From Methanococcus aeolicus Nankai-3 (GTDB lineage: Archaea > AGJL01 > Methanococci > Methanococcales > Methanococcaceae): a stretch of 64,000 nucleotides of DNA. The DNA lies in NCBI RefSeq assembly GCF_000017185.1, contig NC_009635.1, positions 436,563 to 500,562 of the forward strand, given 5' to 3'. A program made the translations under genes and the position numbers. Positions 45,907-56,671 of this stretch are shown one piece after another; within the stretch, counting starts at the first letter, position 1, and the number at the start of each line of letters is the position of its first letter. The notes below the pieces were generated by a model. The model was not told the DNA's origin, searched no databases, and saw nothing but the letters and a program-made list of their open reading frames with translations.

Positions 45907-47118
45907 TTGGCAAATATAGTAGTTAAAAAATTAAATTCAACACCAATTGAGGAGCTCCCTGTGGAAATTGTGGAGAGAAAAGGAATTGGGCATCCAGATA
46001 GTATTTGCGATGGAATAGCTGAGGCAGTTAGTGTTGCACTTTGTAAAATGTATAAAGAAAAAATGGGGGCAGTATTGCACCACAACACAGACCAGGTTGA
46101 ACTTGTTGGAGGATATGCTTACCCTTCATTAGGTGGCGGAGACATCGTAAATCCTATTTATGTATTATTATCTGGTAGGGCAACAACAGAAGTATTTGAT
46201 AAAGAAAAATGCGAAACAATAAGACTTCCAGTTGGAACTGTTGCCGTAAATGCTGCAAGAGAATATATTAAAAATACAATCATAAATTTAGATGTAGAAA
46301 AAGATATTGTAGTGGATTGTAGAATAGGACAAGGTTCCGTTGATTTAGTTGGTGTATTTGATAGGGAAAATTCAATACCGTTGGCAAACGATACCTCCTT
46401 TGGAGTGGGGCATGCACCATTTAGTACAACAGAAAACCTTGTTTTAAAAACTGAACAATTATTAAATAGTAAGGAAATTAAAAAAGAGATTCCAGCTATC
46501 GGTGAAGACATTAAAGTTATGGGATTGAGAGAAGGAAAAAAAATAACTTTAACAATTGCTATGGCTACTGTTGATAAATATGTTAATTCCGTCGAAGAAT
46601 ACGAGGAAATAAAAGCAAAAGCAAAAGCAAAAGTTGAGGAGCTTGCAAAAGAATACGCAGACGGCTATGAAATAGAAGTATTCGTAAATACAGCAGATAG
46701 TGATAACTGTATATTTTTAACAGTTAGTGGAACATCCGCAGAAATGGGAGACGATGGTTCAGTTGGAAGAGGAAATAGGGCAAACGGATTAATTACTCCA
46801 TTCAGACCTATGAGTATGGAGGCTACAAGCGGTAAAAATCCAATAAATCATATCGGAAAATTATACAATATATTGGCAAATATAATTGCAAATGATGTTG
46901 CAAAAATTGAAGGAGTAAATGAGTGCCATGTTAGAATATTGAGCCAAATAGGAAAACCAGTAAATGAACCTAAAATATTGGATATAGAATTAATAACTGA
47001 TGAAGGGTATGATGTGGCAGACATTGAGCCAAAAGCAAACGAAATAGCCGAATATTGGTTAAATAATATTGAAGAAGTAAGAGAAAAATTAATGACTGGA
47101 GAAATAAAAACATTCTAA
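45907..47118 (+). CDS. mat: Archaeal S-adenosylmethionine synthetase
   Basis: This is the archaeal-type MAT, distinct from bacterial MetK. Segments include [134 protein letters not shown] 45907 is preferred, as it follows GGTGATAAT and gives about 403 residues, the family's length; upstream codons are leader. Confidence 0.95.
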   Translation: MANIVVKKLNSTPIEELPVEIVERKGIGHPDSICDGIAEAVSVALCKMYKEKMGAVLHHNTDQVELVGGYAYPSLGGGDIVNPIYVLLSGRATTEVFDKEKCETIRLPVGTVAVNAAREYIKNTIINLDVEKDIVVDCRIGQGSVDLVGVFDRENSIPLANDTSFGVGHAPFSTTENLVLKTEQLLNSKEIKKEIPAIGEDIKVMGLREGKKITLTIAMATVDKYVNSVEEYEEIKAKAKAKVEELAKEYADGYEIEVFVNTADSDNCIFLTVSGTSAEMGDDGSVGRGNRANGLITPFRPMSMEATSGKNPINHIGKLYNILANIIANDVAKIEGVNECHVRILSQIGKPVNEPKILDIELITDEGYDVADIEPKANEIAEYWLNNIEEVREKLMTGEIKTF

Positions 47119-47285
47119 ATTAATTAATATATTTTTTATCTTTTATCTTTTTTATTTTTATTTTACTATTTTTTTATATAATAAATATTACTTAAATACT
47201 TAAAAAGAGCAATATTACTAGTATTTTAATGATTTTTTTACGACCTTTATTGTAATAATATTATACAATTGTCGAAGTTCCGAAA

Positions 47286-47351
47286 CATTTATATAATATG
47301 TGTAATTAATACACATATATAATGATAAATAATGATAAATAGGGTGAAAAT
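47286..47351 (+). promoter_or_regulatory. por operon promoter with palindromic operator
   Basis: A TATA box (TTTATATA, 47288-47295) is followed by TGTGTAATTAATACACA at 47299-47315, a perfect palindrome apart from its centre, then ACATATATAATGATAAATAAT leading to the GGGTGAAAATG start of porC. The operator sits where RNA polymerase would begin transcription. The same palindrome and flank appear ahead of cdhA. Confidence 0.6.
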
Positions 47352-47891
47352 GTGGATGAGATAAGACTTCATGGTAGGGGAGGTCAGGGGGCAGTTACAG
47401 CCGCCGAAATTCTTGCCATAGCTTCTTTAAAAGAGGGAAAATTTTGTCAAGCTTTTCCATTTTTTGGTCCTGAAAAAAGGGGAGCTCCTGTAACTTCATA
47501 TGTTAGAATAAGCGATAGCGAAATTAAAACAAGAACTCAAATATACAATCCAAATTATGTGATGGTTCTAGACCCAACAGTTATAAATGACCCTACTGTG
47601 GATGTTGTCCAAGGACTGGATGATGGAACCATAATTGTGAATACAAAGGAGCCTATCGAGTTTGAGGGCCAAAATACCTATACAATAGATGCCACCAAAC
47701 TTGCCATTGAAACTCTGGGGGTTCCAATTACAAATACCGTCATGATTGGAGCATTTTTGGCAATATATGATAATATCTCATTGGATTCAGTTATTTCAAT
47801 CATATCAGAAAGATTTCCGAAAAAACTTGCTGATAAAAATATATTGGCCGTTAAAAGGGCATATGATGAGATGAAAAAGGTGGTCGTATGA
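47352..47891 (+). CDS. porC: Pyruvate:ferredoxin oxidoreductase gamma subunit
   Basis: The gamma subunit shows IRLHGRGGQGAVTAAEILAIASLKEGKFCQAFPFFGPEKRGAPV, SYVRISD, and an ATKLAIETLGVPITNTVMIGAFLAI core typical of 2-oxoacid:ferredoxin oxidoreductase gamma subunits. The 179-residue size and the porC-D-A-B order fit the four-subunit archaeal enzyme that makes pyruvate from acetyl-CoA and CO2. It begins at GTG 47352 behind GGGTGAAAAT. It overlaps porD by four bases. Confidence 0.94.
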   Translation: MDEIRLHGRGGQGAVTAAEILAIASLKEGKFCQAFPFFGPEKRGAPVTSYVRISDSEIKTRTQIYNPNYVMVLDPTVINDPTVDVVQGLDDGTIIVNTKEPIEFEGQNTYTIDATKLAIETLGVPITNTVMIGAFLAIYDNISLDSVISIISERFPKKLADKNILAVKRAYDEMKKVVV

Positions 47892-48157
47892 CATTAGATT
47901 ATAATAATATAATCATAGGTGGTGTGCTTCCACCTGGAACAAGCGTAGAAAACAAAACTGGAGGTTGGAGGACCTATAAACCAATTATTGACTACGAAAA
48001 CTGTAATTCATGTCTTTTCTGCTGGCTCTACTGCCCCGATGGAGTGGTAATTGTTGAGGACGATAAAATAACAATTGACTACGATTTTTGCAAGGGATGT
48101 GGAATTTGCGAAGTTGAATGTCCAAAAAATGCTATAAAAATGATAGAGGAGGACTAA
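47888..48157 (+). CDS. porD: Pyruvate:ferredoxin oxidoreductase delta subunit (ferredoxin)
   Basis: The 89-residue protein has two [4Fe-4S] motifs, CNSCLFCWLYCPDG and CKGCGICEVECPKNAI, with an N-terminal GTSVENKTGGWRTYKP extension characteristic of Por delta subunits. It passes electrons from the catalytic subunits to ferredoxin. It overlaps porC by four bases and sits two bases ahead of porA. Confidence 0.95.
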   Translation: MTLDYNNIIIGGVLPPGTSVENKTGGWRTYKPIIDYENCNSCLFCWLYCPDGVVIVEDDKITIDYDFCKGCGICEVECPKNAIKMIEED

Positions 48158-48158
48158 A

Positions 48159-49310
48159 ATGCAAGGAATGACCGGACATATGGCAGTTGCCACTGCGGTG
48201 AAAAATTCAAGTGTCGATGTGGTGGCAGCATATCCAATTACTCCCCAAAGTGAAATTGTTGAGATAATAGCAAAATTTATTGCCGACGGTGAGATGGATT
48301 GCGAGTATATTCCAGTAGAATCCGAACACAGTGCATTGAGTGCAGTAATTGGGGCTAGTGCCTGCGGTGTTAGAACGTTTACCGCATCTTGCGGACCTGG
48401 TGTAGCATTATTTCACGAGCTCATCCCATGTGCTTCGGGGCTTAGGTTGCCCATTGTTACGGCAATTACAAACAGGTCTTATTCTGCTCCAATATCAATA
48501 TGGTCAGACCATATTGATGCCTTAGCTCAAAGAGACAGTGGGGCAATTCAGATGTTTTGTGAAAGTAATCAGGAGGCCCACGATTCTACAATAATGGCAT
48601 ACAAAATATGCGAAAATAAAAATGTGTTATTGCCTGCAATGGTATCTCTTGATGGATTTATATTGTCCCATACTGTTGAACCCGTAAATCCATTAGATAA
48701 TGAAACAATTAAAAGTTTTCTCCCAGAATTAGATTTAGAATATAGGTTAGACTCTGAAAATCCTTACACAATAGGACCAGTTGGGGGCCCAAATATATAC
48801 ATGGAATTAAAATACCAACAGGAAAAGGCCATGAATAATGCCATGGGCACTATAAGAAAAACATTTAAAGAATTTGAAGAGATTACTGGAAGGAAATATG
48901 ATTTAATTGAAGAATATCGAACAGAAGATGCAGAAACTGTTATTTTAACGATTGGGGCAATAACTACCACTGCACGATTAATTGTGGATGAGCTAAGAAA
49001 AGAGGGGGAAAAAGTGGGGTTGATTAAATTAAAAGTATTTAGGCCATTTCCAAAAGAGGAATTGAAAAAAATACTTTCAAGGTTTGAAAAAATAGGGGTA
49101 ATTGATAAAAATATAGGCTTTGGTTCGGGTGGAATTGTGGCCCATGAAGTTAAATCCTGCCTTTATGATTTAGATAATAAACCAATCATAAAAAACTTTA
49201 TTGTTGGACTTGGCGGTAGAGATGTAACTTATGACAATTTTAGAACCATATTTAAGTTATTAGGGGACAATAATTCAAAAGAAATTACTTGGGTGGGTGT
49301 TAATCTATGA
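48159..49310 (+). CDS. porA: Pyruvate:ferredoxin oxidoreductase alpha subunit
   Basis: The alpha subunit segments are [111 protein letters not shown] and the C-terminal [12 protein letters not shown] region. Length of 383 residues is normal for archaeal porA. It overlaps porB by four bases. Confidence 0.95.
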   Translation: MQGMTGHMAVATAVKNSSVDVVAAYPITPQSEIVEIIAKFIADGEMDCEYIPVESEHSALSAVIGASACGVRTFTASCGPGVALFHELIPCASGLRLPIVTAITNRSYSAPISIWSDHIDALAQRDSGAIQMFCESNQEAHDSTIMAYKICENKNVLLPAMVSLDGFILSHTVEPVNPLDNETIKSFLPELDLEYRLDSENPYTIGPVGGPNIYMELKYQQEKAMNNAMGTIRKTFKEFEEITGRKYDLIEEYRTEDAETVILTIGAITTTARLIVDELRKEGEKVGLIKLKVFRPFPKEELKKILSRFEKIGVIDKNIGFGSGGIVAHEVKSCLYDLDNKPIIKNFIVGLGGRDVTYDNFRTIFKLLGDNNSKEITWVGVNL

Positions 49311-50200
49311 AAATCACAGATATTCCAAAAGAAGAATATTTAGCACCAGGAGCAAGAGCCTGTGCTGGATGCCCAGAACTTCTTGCTTTAAGGTTGGCTT
49401 TAAAAATATGTGGAGAAGACACAATTGTTGTTGCACCTACTGGATGTATGGAAGTTATTACTACAATATATCCTGAAACTGCCTGGCGAGTGCCATTTAT
49501 ACATGTTGCATTTGAAAATGCCGCTGCTGTTGCAAGTGGCATAGAAAATGCCATGAAAAGAAAGGGTAAAAAGACAAATATTGTAGTATTTGCAGGAGAT
49601 GGAGCTACCGCAGATATTGGTTTTCAATCATTATCGGGAGCCATAGAGCGAGAGCATAATATATTATACATATGCACAGATAATGAGGCATATGCAAATA
49701 CTGGAAAACAGAGAAGTGGAACCACACCTTATGGGGCATCAACAACTACCAGTCCTGCTGGAAAATACAGTATTGGAAAGCCAGAAGAAAAAAAGAATAT
49801 GCCTTTTATCGTGGCTGCCCATGGAGCTCCCTATATTGCTACTGCATCAATAGGCTACCCATTTGACTTTCTAAAAAAAGTGAAAAAGGCATTATCAATT
49901 AAGGGATTTAAATATCTCCATGTCCATGCCCCATGCCCTACTGGATGGGGATTTCATAGTAAAGATGGAATAAAAATTGCAAAATTAGCTGTTCAATCTG
50001 GATTATGGACACTTTATGAAATTGAAAATAAAAAATTTAAGATGAACTATAAAAACAAAAAAATACCTGTGAAGGATTATTTAAATATTCAGAAAAGATT
50101 TAAACACCTTTCAGACATTGAAATTGAGCATATACAGAAAAGAACAGATACTAGCTGGGAGGAATTGTTAGAACACAACAATAAAAAAATCTTAATTTAA
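49307..50200 (+). CDS. porB: Pyruvate:ferredoxin oxidoreductase beta subunit (TPP-binding)
   Basis: The beta subunit shows the cysteine-containing [25 protein letters not shown], the TPP-binding [47 protein letters not shown] and the [10 protein letters not shown] segment near the end. Length of 297 residues is normal. It completes the porCDAB operon; the next gene downstream is carA, so the porE and porF ferredoxin genes known after porB in related methanococci are not seen here. Confidence 0.95.
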   Translation: MKITDIPKEEYLAPGARACAGCPELLALRLALKICGEDTIVVAPTGCMEVITTIYPETAWRVPFIHVAFENAAAVASGIENAMKRKGKKTNIVVFAGDGATADIGFQSLSGAIEREHNILYICTDNEAYANTGKQRSGTTPYGASTTTSPAGKYSIGKPEEKKNMPFIVAAHGAPYIATASIGYPFDFLKKVKKALSIKGFKYLHVHAPCPTGWGFHSKDGIKIAKLAVQSGLWTLYEIENKKFKMNYKNKKIPVKDYLNIQKRFKHLSDIEIEHIQKRTDTSWEELLEHNNKKILI

Positions 50201-50342
50201 TTATTTCTTATTTATTTAAATATCCAATATTTTGGAAAATTATTTATTATTTACTACTAATTTTTAAGCTCAATACATTTACTCAGGTATTAGTCAATAA
50301 TGACCATACACGGCACAATATAATATATAATAAAGGGATAGT

Positions 50343-51416
50343 ATGACGAAAGCCAAATTAATTTTAGAAGATGGAACTGTTATGCAGGGCAAAGGATTTG
50401 GTGCAGAAGGAGTTGCAGTTGGAGAAATCATATTTTGCACAGGTATGACTGGATATGTGGAGGCATTAACCGACCCATCATATAAAGGTCAGATATTAAC
50501 CATGACCTACCCGTTAATTGGAAACTATGGCGTAAATGAAGAATGGTTTGAATCTGATGGAATAAAAGTAGGCGGTTTTGTCGTAAAAGAGAACTGTTTA
50601 ACTCCCAGCCATCATAAATCTAAAAAAAATCTTGATGAATTTTTAAAAGAATATGATGTCTGCGGAATATCCGACCTTGACACAAGAAAATTAACAAAAA
50701 AAATAAGGACTTATGGAGCCATGAAAGCAGTTATTGCAGTTGGAGATATCGAAATAGATAATGAAGAATTATTAAAAAAAGTTAAATTGCACAAAAATAT
50801 TTCAGAATTAAATTTAGTCTCCGATGTATGCGTAAAAAATCCAATAATATTGGGAGGAGGTAAAAAGACTGTGGTTTTAATCGACTGTGGAGTTAAAAAA
50901 TCCATAGTAAATCAGCTAATTGATAAAAATATAAATTTGGTCATTGTCCCATACAATACAAGTTATAAAGATATATTGGAATATAATCCAAATGGAGTGT
51001 TTATTTCAAATGGGCCCGGAGACCCTGCTGTCCTAAAAGAAACAATAAACACCGTGAAAAACCTTATCGGCAAAGTTCCAATATATGGAATATGTTTGGG
51101 GCATCAAATAATATCACTGGCACTTGGTGCTAAAACGAGAAAATTAAAATTTGGTCATCATGGATTAAACCAGCCTATTAAGGATTTGGAAAATGGAAGG
51201 GTATATATCACTTCCCAAAATCACAACTTTGCAGTTTCTGATTTGCCCGATTGTATGGACATTACACAGATTAATTTAAACGATAACAGCATTGAGGGAA
51301 TAAAACATAAGGAACTACCAATTGTCGGAGTTCAATATCACCCGGAAGCCAAACCTGGTCCTCATGATACATACGGATTCTTTGACGATTTTAATAAGAT
51401 TATTAAACAATATTAA
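50343..51416 (+). CDS. carA: Carbamoyl-phosphate synthase small subunit
   Basis: CarA is the glutaminase that supplies ammonia to CarB. The N-terminal domain reads AKLILEDGTVMQGKGFGAEGVAVGEIIFCTGMTGYVEALTDPSYKGQILTMTYPLIGNYG, followed by a GATase1 domain with NGPGDPAVL, the nucleophile cysteine in YGICLGHQIISLALG, and VQYHPEAKPGPHDTYGFF. The 357-residue length is standard. It is followed 63 bases later by carB. Confidence 0.96.
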   Translation: MTKAKLILEDGTVMQGKGFGAEGVAVGEIIFCTGMTGYVEALTDPSYKGQILTMTYPLIGNYGVNEEWFESDGIKVGGFVVKENCLTPSHHKSKKNLDEFLKEYDVCGISDLDTRKLTKKIRTYGAMKAVIAVGDIEIDNEELLKKVKLHKNISELNLVSDVCVKNPIILGGGKKTVVLIDCGVKKSIVNQLIDKNINLVIVPYNTSYKDILEYNPNGVFISNGPGDPAVLKETINTVKNLIGKVPIYGICLGHQIISLALGAKTRKLKFGHHGLNQPIKDLENGRVYITSQNHNFAVSDLPDCMDITQINLNDNSIEGIKHKELPIVGVQYHPEAKPGPHDTYGFFDDFNKIIKQY

Positions 51417-51478
51417 TATATGTTAATATATAATATTAACTTACATTATTAATTTATATTATATAATTTGGTGGTTTT

Positions 51479-54400
51479 ATGCCAAAAAGAGAAGATATTA
51501 AAAAAATAATGATAATAGGTGCTGGCCCAATAATTGTGGGGCAGGCATGTGAATTTGATTATTCTGGTTCTCAGGCATGTAAAGCTTTAAAGGAACTGGG
51601 ATATGAAATAGTTCTTGTAAATTCTAACCCTGCAACAATTATGACTGACCCCGAGATGGCAGATGAAATATATATAGAACCTTTGGTGCCCGAGGTCGTT
51701 GAAAAAATTATTGAGAAGGAACAGCCCGACGCAATACTACCTACCCTTGGAGGACAGACTGCACTAAACTTGGCAGTTGAATTGGCCGATAAAGGAATTC
51801 TTGATAAATACGGCGTTGAATTAATTGGTGCAAAATTAGATGCTATTAGAAAGGCGGAGGATAGGGAGCTCTTTAAAGAAGCCTGTAAAAAAGTTGGAGT
51901 GGATGTGTTAAAAAGTGAAGTTGCATATACTGTGGAAGAATCCCTAAGTATTGCAGAAAAATTAGGCTACCCTGTGGTAGTTAGACCTGCATTTACCCTT
52001 GGGGGAACAGGAGGAGGTGTAGCATTTAATCCAGAGGAGTTAAAATCAATAGCTTCAAAGGGATTGGAATATAGCCTTAAAAATCAAATATTGATAGAAG
52101 AGAGCATAATTGGTTGGAAGGAATATGAATATGAAGTAATTAGGGATTTAAACGACAATGTAATTATAGTATGCACCATTGAAAATATTGATCCTATGGG
52201 GATACATACAGGAGATAGCATTACAGTAGCTCCAACTCAAACACTTAGTGATGAAGAATATCAATTATTAAGAGACTATTCCATAAAAATCATTAGAGAA
52301 ATTGGGGTTGAGACCGGCGGAAGTAATATTCAATTTGCAGTTAATCCAGAAAATGGGAGAATTGTGGCAATTGAAATGAACCCAAGAGTAAGCAGGAGCT
52401 CCGCACTTGCAAGTAAGGCAACAGGTTATCCAATTGCTAAGGTTGCCGCAAAATTGGCTGTTGGTTTAACTCTTGATGAAATTAAAAACGAAATAACAGG
52501 AACTTCCGCAGCATTTGAACCCACAATAGATTATGTGGTTGTAAAGATTCCAAGATGGGATTTTGATAAATTTTCTGGTGTTGATAATACCTTAACAACC
52601 CAGATGAAAAGTGTTGGGGAAGTTATGGCTATGGGTAGAACTTTTGAAGAATCATTTTTAAAGGCATTGAGAAGTTTAGACCATTATAATATACAATATC
52701 AATTTGATGGAAAAAGATTAAATTATACAAATCCAAAAGGCGGACTAAATAGAATATATGATTTATTTGAGATTTTGAAAATAAAAGAGATAGATGAAGT
52801 TTATAAAATAACTAAAATAGACCCTTGGTTTCTGAATAAGATTAAAAATATAATGGAGCTCCGGAGCTCCATAAAAAGTAATACAAATCTTGACTATGAA
52901 ACACTTTTAAAATTAAAAAAATATGGAATATCTGATAAAATAATAGCCGATATTTCGGGAAAATCGGAGAAAGAGATAAGAAATCTAAGAAAAAAATACA
53001 ATATAATTCCAAAATACAAAATGGTAGATACCTGCGGTGCAGAATTTGAGGCAAAAACACCATATTACTATTCAACATATAATGACGAGGAGGACGAAAT
53101 AAAGGAAATAAAGGAAATAAAGGATATTGGCAGTGCAAATAGTAAGAAAAAAATTATAGTATTGGGTTCGGGACCCAATAGAATAGGTCAGGGCATAGAA
53201 TTTGATTATTGTTGTGTCCATACAATAAAATCCCTAAAAGAGGAGGGTTTTGAAACAATAATGGTAAATTGCAACCCCGAAACAGTTAGCACCGATTTTG
53301 ATTTGGCAGACAAACTTTACTTTGAACCACTATATCCCGAGGATGTTTTAAATATAATTGAAAAAGAAAATCCTTACGGCGTTGTAATTCAAGTTGGGGG
53401 ACAAACTCCTCTTAATCTATCGAAATACATTTCTGACAATATGATTGTTGGAACTCCAAAAGAATCCATTGATTTAGTAGAAGATAGAGAGAAATTCTCA
53501 AATATATTGAATGAATTAAAAATACTACAACCGCCAAATGGAATAGTATTTGATGAAAAAACAGCCGTAGAAGTGGCTGAAAAAATTGGATATCCTGTAT
53601 TGGTTAGACCTTCCTATGTGATTGGTGGAAGGGCTATGCATATAGTATATAATAATGAGGAATTAAAAAAGTATATGAAAGAGGCAGTTATGGTTTCACC
53701 GGAGCTCCCAATTTTAATTGATAAGTTTTTGGAAGATGCTATTGAAGTAGATGTAGATGCCATTTGCGATGGTGAAGATGTATTTATCGGCGGAATAATG
53801 GAACACATAGAAGAGGCAGGAATACATAGTGGAGATAGTGCCTGTGTGATACCCACACAAACATTATCCAATGAAACATTAAATATTATAAAAGATTACA
53901 CAAAAAAATTATCATTAAAATTAAAAATTAAAGGTTTGATAAATATACAGTATGCCATAAAAGATAATACAGTGTATGTTTTGGAGGCAAATCCAAGGGC
54001 TAGTAGAACAATACCTTATTTAAGTAAAGCTATTGGCATATCTCTTGCAAAGATTGCAGCAAAAATCATGGTTGGAAGAAAATTAAAAGATTTAAATGTT
54101 GTGGAAAAAATACCCGATAAAGTATGCGTCAAGGAGGCTGTATTTTCATACGGCAAATGGCCAAATGCAGAGATTTCCCTATGTCCTGAAATGAAATCCA
54201 CAGGAGAAGTTATGGGCATAGATAAGGATTTTGGACTGGCATATTATAAAGCCCAACTGGCTGCTGGTATGGAGCTCCCAATGAATGGAACTGTATTTAT
54301 AAGTGTAAATGATGATGATAAAAACAAAATAATACCAATAGCAAGAAAGTTTGAAAATTTAGGATTTAAAATAGTGGCAACAGAAGGAACCCATAATATA

Positions 54401-54664
54401 TTAACCAATAACGGAATAGCAGTGGAAAAAGTATTCAAAATAAGCGAAGGGAGACCAAATATAATAGATTTAATAAAATCTAGAAAGATAGATTTAATTA
54501 TAAATACTCCAAAGGGAAGTGCATCAAAAGAAGACGAATATCTAATAAAAAGAACTGCAATAGATTATAAAATACCATACATTACCACAACCAATGGGGC
54601 AAAGGCCACATATAATGCCATTGAAAATATGGGCAATATGGATATTGAAGTGTATAGCATATAG
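51479..54664 (+). CDS. carB: Carbamoyl-phosphate synthase large subunit, undivided
   Basis: The 1061-residue protein has two homologous ATP-grasp halves: [30 protein letters not shown] (first) and [30 protein letters not shown] (second), each with a [23 protein letters not shown] or [16 protein letters not shown] core, and a C-terminal allosteric MGS-like domain from about residue 930. In some methanococcales carB is split in two, here it is one gene. The linker after the oligomerisation domain (around residue 460) includes a double GGAGCTCC palindrome at 52853-52872 that is translated as MELRSSIKS. Confidence 0.96.
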   Translation: MPKREDIKKIMIIGAGPIIVGQACEFDYSGSQACKALKELGYEIVLVNSNPATIMTDPEMADEIYIEPLVPEVVEKIIEKEQPDAILPTLGGQTALNLAVELADKGILDKYGVELIGAKLDAIRKAEDRELFKEACKKVGVDVLKSEVAYTVEESLSIAEKLGYPVVVRPAFTLGGTGGGVAFNPEELKSIASKGLEYSLKNQILIEESIIGWKEYEYEVIRDLNDNVIIVCTIENIDPMGIHTGDSITVAPTQTLSDEEYQLLRDYSIKIIREIGVETGGSNIQFAVNPENGRIVAIEMNPRVSRSSALASKATGYPIAKVAAKLAVGLTLDEIKNEITGTSAAFEPTIDYVVVKIPRWDFDKFSGVDNTLTTQMKSVGEVMAMGRTFEESFLKALRSLDHYNIQYQFDGKRLNYTNPKGGLNRIYDLFEILKIKEIDEVYKITKIDPWFLNKIKNIMELRSSIKSNTNLDYETLLKLKKYGISDKIIADISGKSEKEIRNLRKKYNIIPKYKMVDTCGAEFEAKTPYYYSTYNDEEDEIKEIKEIKDIGSANSKKKIIVLGSGPNRIGQGIEFDYCCVHTIKSLKEEGFETIMVNCNPETVSTDFDLADKLYFEPLYPEDVLNIIEKENPYGVVIQVGGQTPLNLSKYISDNMIVGTPKESIDLVEDREKFSNILNELKILQPPNGIVFDEKTAVEVAEKIGYPVLVRPSYVIGGRAMHIVYNNEELKKYMKEAVMVSPELPILIDKFLEDAIEVDVDAICDGEDVFIGGIMEHIEEAGIHSGDSACVIPTQTLSNETLNIIKDYTKKLSLKLKIKGLINIQYAIKDNTVYVLEANPRASRTIPYLSKAIGISLAKIAAKIMVGRKLKDLNVVEKIPDKVCVKEAVFSYGKWPNAEISLCPEMKSTGEVMGIDKDFGLAYYKAQLAAGMELPMNGTVFISVNDDDKNKIIPIARKFENLGFKIVATEGTHNILTNNGIAVEKVFKISEGRPNIIDLIKSRKIDLIINTPKGSASKEDEYLIKRTAIDYKIPYITTTNGAKATYNAIENMGNMDIEVYSI

Positions 54665-54712
54665 AATAATATAAACAAAAAAAGAAATAAACAAAAAAGA
54701 AAGGTGTTAATA

Positions 54713-55441
54713 ATGGAAATAAATATTAACGAAATCTTAAAAAATGAACCATTATACAGTGGAAAGGCAAAATCAATATATGAAATAGACGATGAAAAAG
54801 TATTAATTGAATTTAGGGACGATATTACCGCAGGAGATGGAGAAAAGCACGATATAAAAAAAGGAAAAGGTCATTTAAATGCTTTAATATCTTCAAAATT
54901 ATTCGAACTTTTGGAAGAAAATGGGGTCCCCACACAGTTTATGGAATATGTTGAACCAATATATATGGTTGCTAAAAATGTGGAAATTATATTAATTGAA
55001 GTAATTGTAAGAAATATTACAGCAGGTAGTTTATGTAGAAGATACCCATTTGAAGAAGGTAAAGAATTGACCACTCCTATTGTGCAATTTGACTATAAAG
55101 ACGACGACTATGGGGACCCCATGTTAAACGAGGATATAGCCATTGCACTAAATCTTGCAACTGAGGAGGAGTTAAAAGAGTTAAAAGAGTTGGCACTAAT
55201 AGTAAATGAAATTCTAAAAAAATTCTTTGACGAAAAGGGCATAATCCTTGTAGATTTCAAAATCGAGATTGGAAGAACAAAAGATGGAAAATTGGTAGTT
55301 GCAGACGAGATAAGCCCGGACACCATGAGATTATGGGATAAAGAAACAAAAGATGTTCTTGATAAAGATGTATATAGAAAAGACATGGGCGATGTTGTTG
55401 GAAAATACGAAGTTGTAGCAAAAAGAATAGGATGCATTTAA
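54713..55441 (+). CDS. purC: SAICAR synthetase
   Basis: PurC ligates aspartate to CAIR in purine synthesis. Motifs are YSGKAKSIYEID, IEFRDDITAGDGEKHDIKKGKGHLNALISSKLFELLE, VRNITAGSLCRRYPFEEG, VDFKIEIGRTKDGKLVVADEISPDTMRLWD and the end YRKDMGDVVGKYEVVAKRIG. At 242 residues it is a normal bacterial/archaeal PurC. ATG 54713 follows AAAGGTGTTAATA. Confidence 0.96.
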   Translation: MEININEILKNEPLYSGKAKSIYEIDDEKVLIEFRDDITAGDGEKHDIKKGKGHLNALISSKLFELLEENGVPTQFMEYVEPIYMVAKNVEIILIEVIVRNITAGSLCRRYPFEEGKELTTPIVQFDYKDDDYGDPMLNEDIAIALNLATEEELKELKELALIVNEILKKFFDEKGIILVDFKIEIGRTKDGKLVVADEISPDTMRLWDKETKDVLDKDVYRKDMGDVVGKYEVVAKRIGCI

Positions 55442-55582
55442 ATTAATTAAATTAATTATATTATTATTTTTTTATATCTAAAAAGATGGCTTTATTTTTA
55501 AATTGAATGAAAATAGTGTAATATAAAATAGTGTAAGATATTATTGACTCAAAATATATATAATTTTTAACCTATTTTGCAG

Positions 55583-55663
55583 GAAGTCCCCGTCCGTAAG
55601 GGTTGAATAAAAATCCCATGGGATTTTTATAGCTCAAACCTATGGTTTGACAGGATAATTCAC
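55583..55663 (+). ncRNA. Stand-alone TnpB-type scaffold repeat
   Basis: GAAGTCCCCGTCCGTAAGGG is followed by two hairpins, AAAAATCC-CAT-GGGATTTTT-like and TCAAACC-TAT-GGTTTGA, and then AGGATAATTCAC. The architecture equals that of the copy at 43029 although the hairpin sequences differ, and the ends equal the TnpB right end. No transposase gene is near. It is a solo end or a structured RNA; both are inferences. Confidence 0.5.
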
Positions 55664-55714
55664 CATTGCTAATAGGTTTTAGTGCACAATATTAAAAATT
55701 AGGGTAATATTTAT

Positions 55715-55760
55715 ATATTAGGTGTAGCATATACACATGTGTAGTTATTACACATTAAGA
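55715..55760 (+). promoter_or_regulatory. Promoter of the carbonic anhydrase gene with two abutting operators
   Basis: After an AT-rich TATA region near 55710 come GGTGTAGCATATACACA (55721-55737) and TGTGTAGTTATTACACA (55738-55754), two TGTGTA-N5-TACACA-type palindromes exactly end to end, then the GAGGTGAT ribosome site. Confidence 0.6.
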
Positions 55761-55769
55761 GGTGATATA

Positions 55770-56558
55770 TTGAATAAAAAGATTGGAGTATTGGGCATGT
55801 TCTGTGTGGCACTAACATTGCTATTTGCAGGATGTGTCGACAATCAAACAGTTGATGAATCTACCACAGACGAATTGAAATCAGAAATATCCAAATTAAA
55901 TGGAGAAATAAACAAATTGAAATCATCTCCAAATATGGTGCCAAATATAAGGAAAAATTTAGAAGGACATTATCCTTCAATAAGTAAAACAGGCACCTAC
56001 ATTGACCCTAACGCAGTAGTTATTGGAAATGTAAAAATCGGAGATGATGTATATGTTGGACCTCATGCACTTATAAGATGTGATGAAATTCCAACAGAAG
56101 GAATTATAATTGGCAATAAAGTAAATATTCAAGATGGCGTTATTATACATGCCCTAAGAGGAACAAAAATAGAAATTGAAGATGAGGCTTCACTTGCCCA
56201 TGGATGTATAGTGCATGGACCTGCTAAAATAGATAAAAATGCATTTATCGCATTTGGTGCAGTTGTATTTGCTGCGGAAATAGGACAAGGTGCATTAATC
56301 GGACACAACGCAGTTGTAGATGGAATTGGAGTAGAAGGAGGATTGAAAATACCTGCTGGAAAATTGGTTCCATCTGGGACTGTTGTAATGAAAGATATAG
56401 ACGGACAAGTAAAAGCATTTTTGCCTGATGGCACAGTATTGACAGATTTAAACGATTTACCTGAGGTAGTGGATTGGTATAAAGCCGTCCCTAAAAAAGT
56501 AGTGGATGTAAATATTGAGTTGGCAGAAGGATATTTAAACATGCAGGATTTATATTAA
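55770..56558 (+). CDS. Gamma-class carbonic anhydrase, putative lipoprotein
   Basis: The protein has a lipoprotein signal (NKKIGVLGMFCVALTLLFAGC, lipobox LFAGC at about residue 21), a short coiled region EIKSEISKLNGEINKL, then a left-handed beta-helix with zinc-site histidines in VGPHALIRC, VIIHALRG, EASLAHGCIVHGP and VFAAE/IGHNAVV, as in Cam. It hydrates CO2 outside the membrane. TTG 55770 follows GGTGAT and gives this N-terminus. Tandem operators precede the gene. Bicarbonate/CO2 supply fits neighbours that fix CO2. Confidence 0.87.
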   Translation: MNKKIGVLGMFCVALTLLFAGCVDNQTVDESTTDELKSEISKLNGEINKLKSSPNMVPNIRKNLEGHYPSISKTGTYIDPNAVVIGNVKIGDDVYVGPHALIRCDEIPTEGIIIGNKVNIQDGVIIHALRGTKIEIEDEASLAHGCIVHGPAKIDKNAFIAFGAVVFAAEIGQGALIGHNAVVDGIGVEGGLKIPAGKLVPSGTVVMKDIDGQVKAFLPDGTVLTDLNDLPEVVDWYKAVPKKVVDVNIELAEGYLNMQDLY

Positions 56559-56671
56559 TAAAGATATAAAAATAAATAAAATATTAATTTTCTATTTTTT
56601 TATTGAAATATATTATGGGAGCTCCCATTAAATAATATATGCTAGAAGACGACAATAATGAAAACTTTTAA

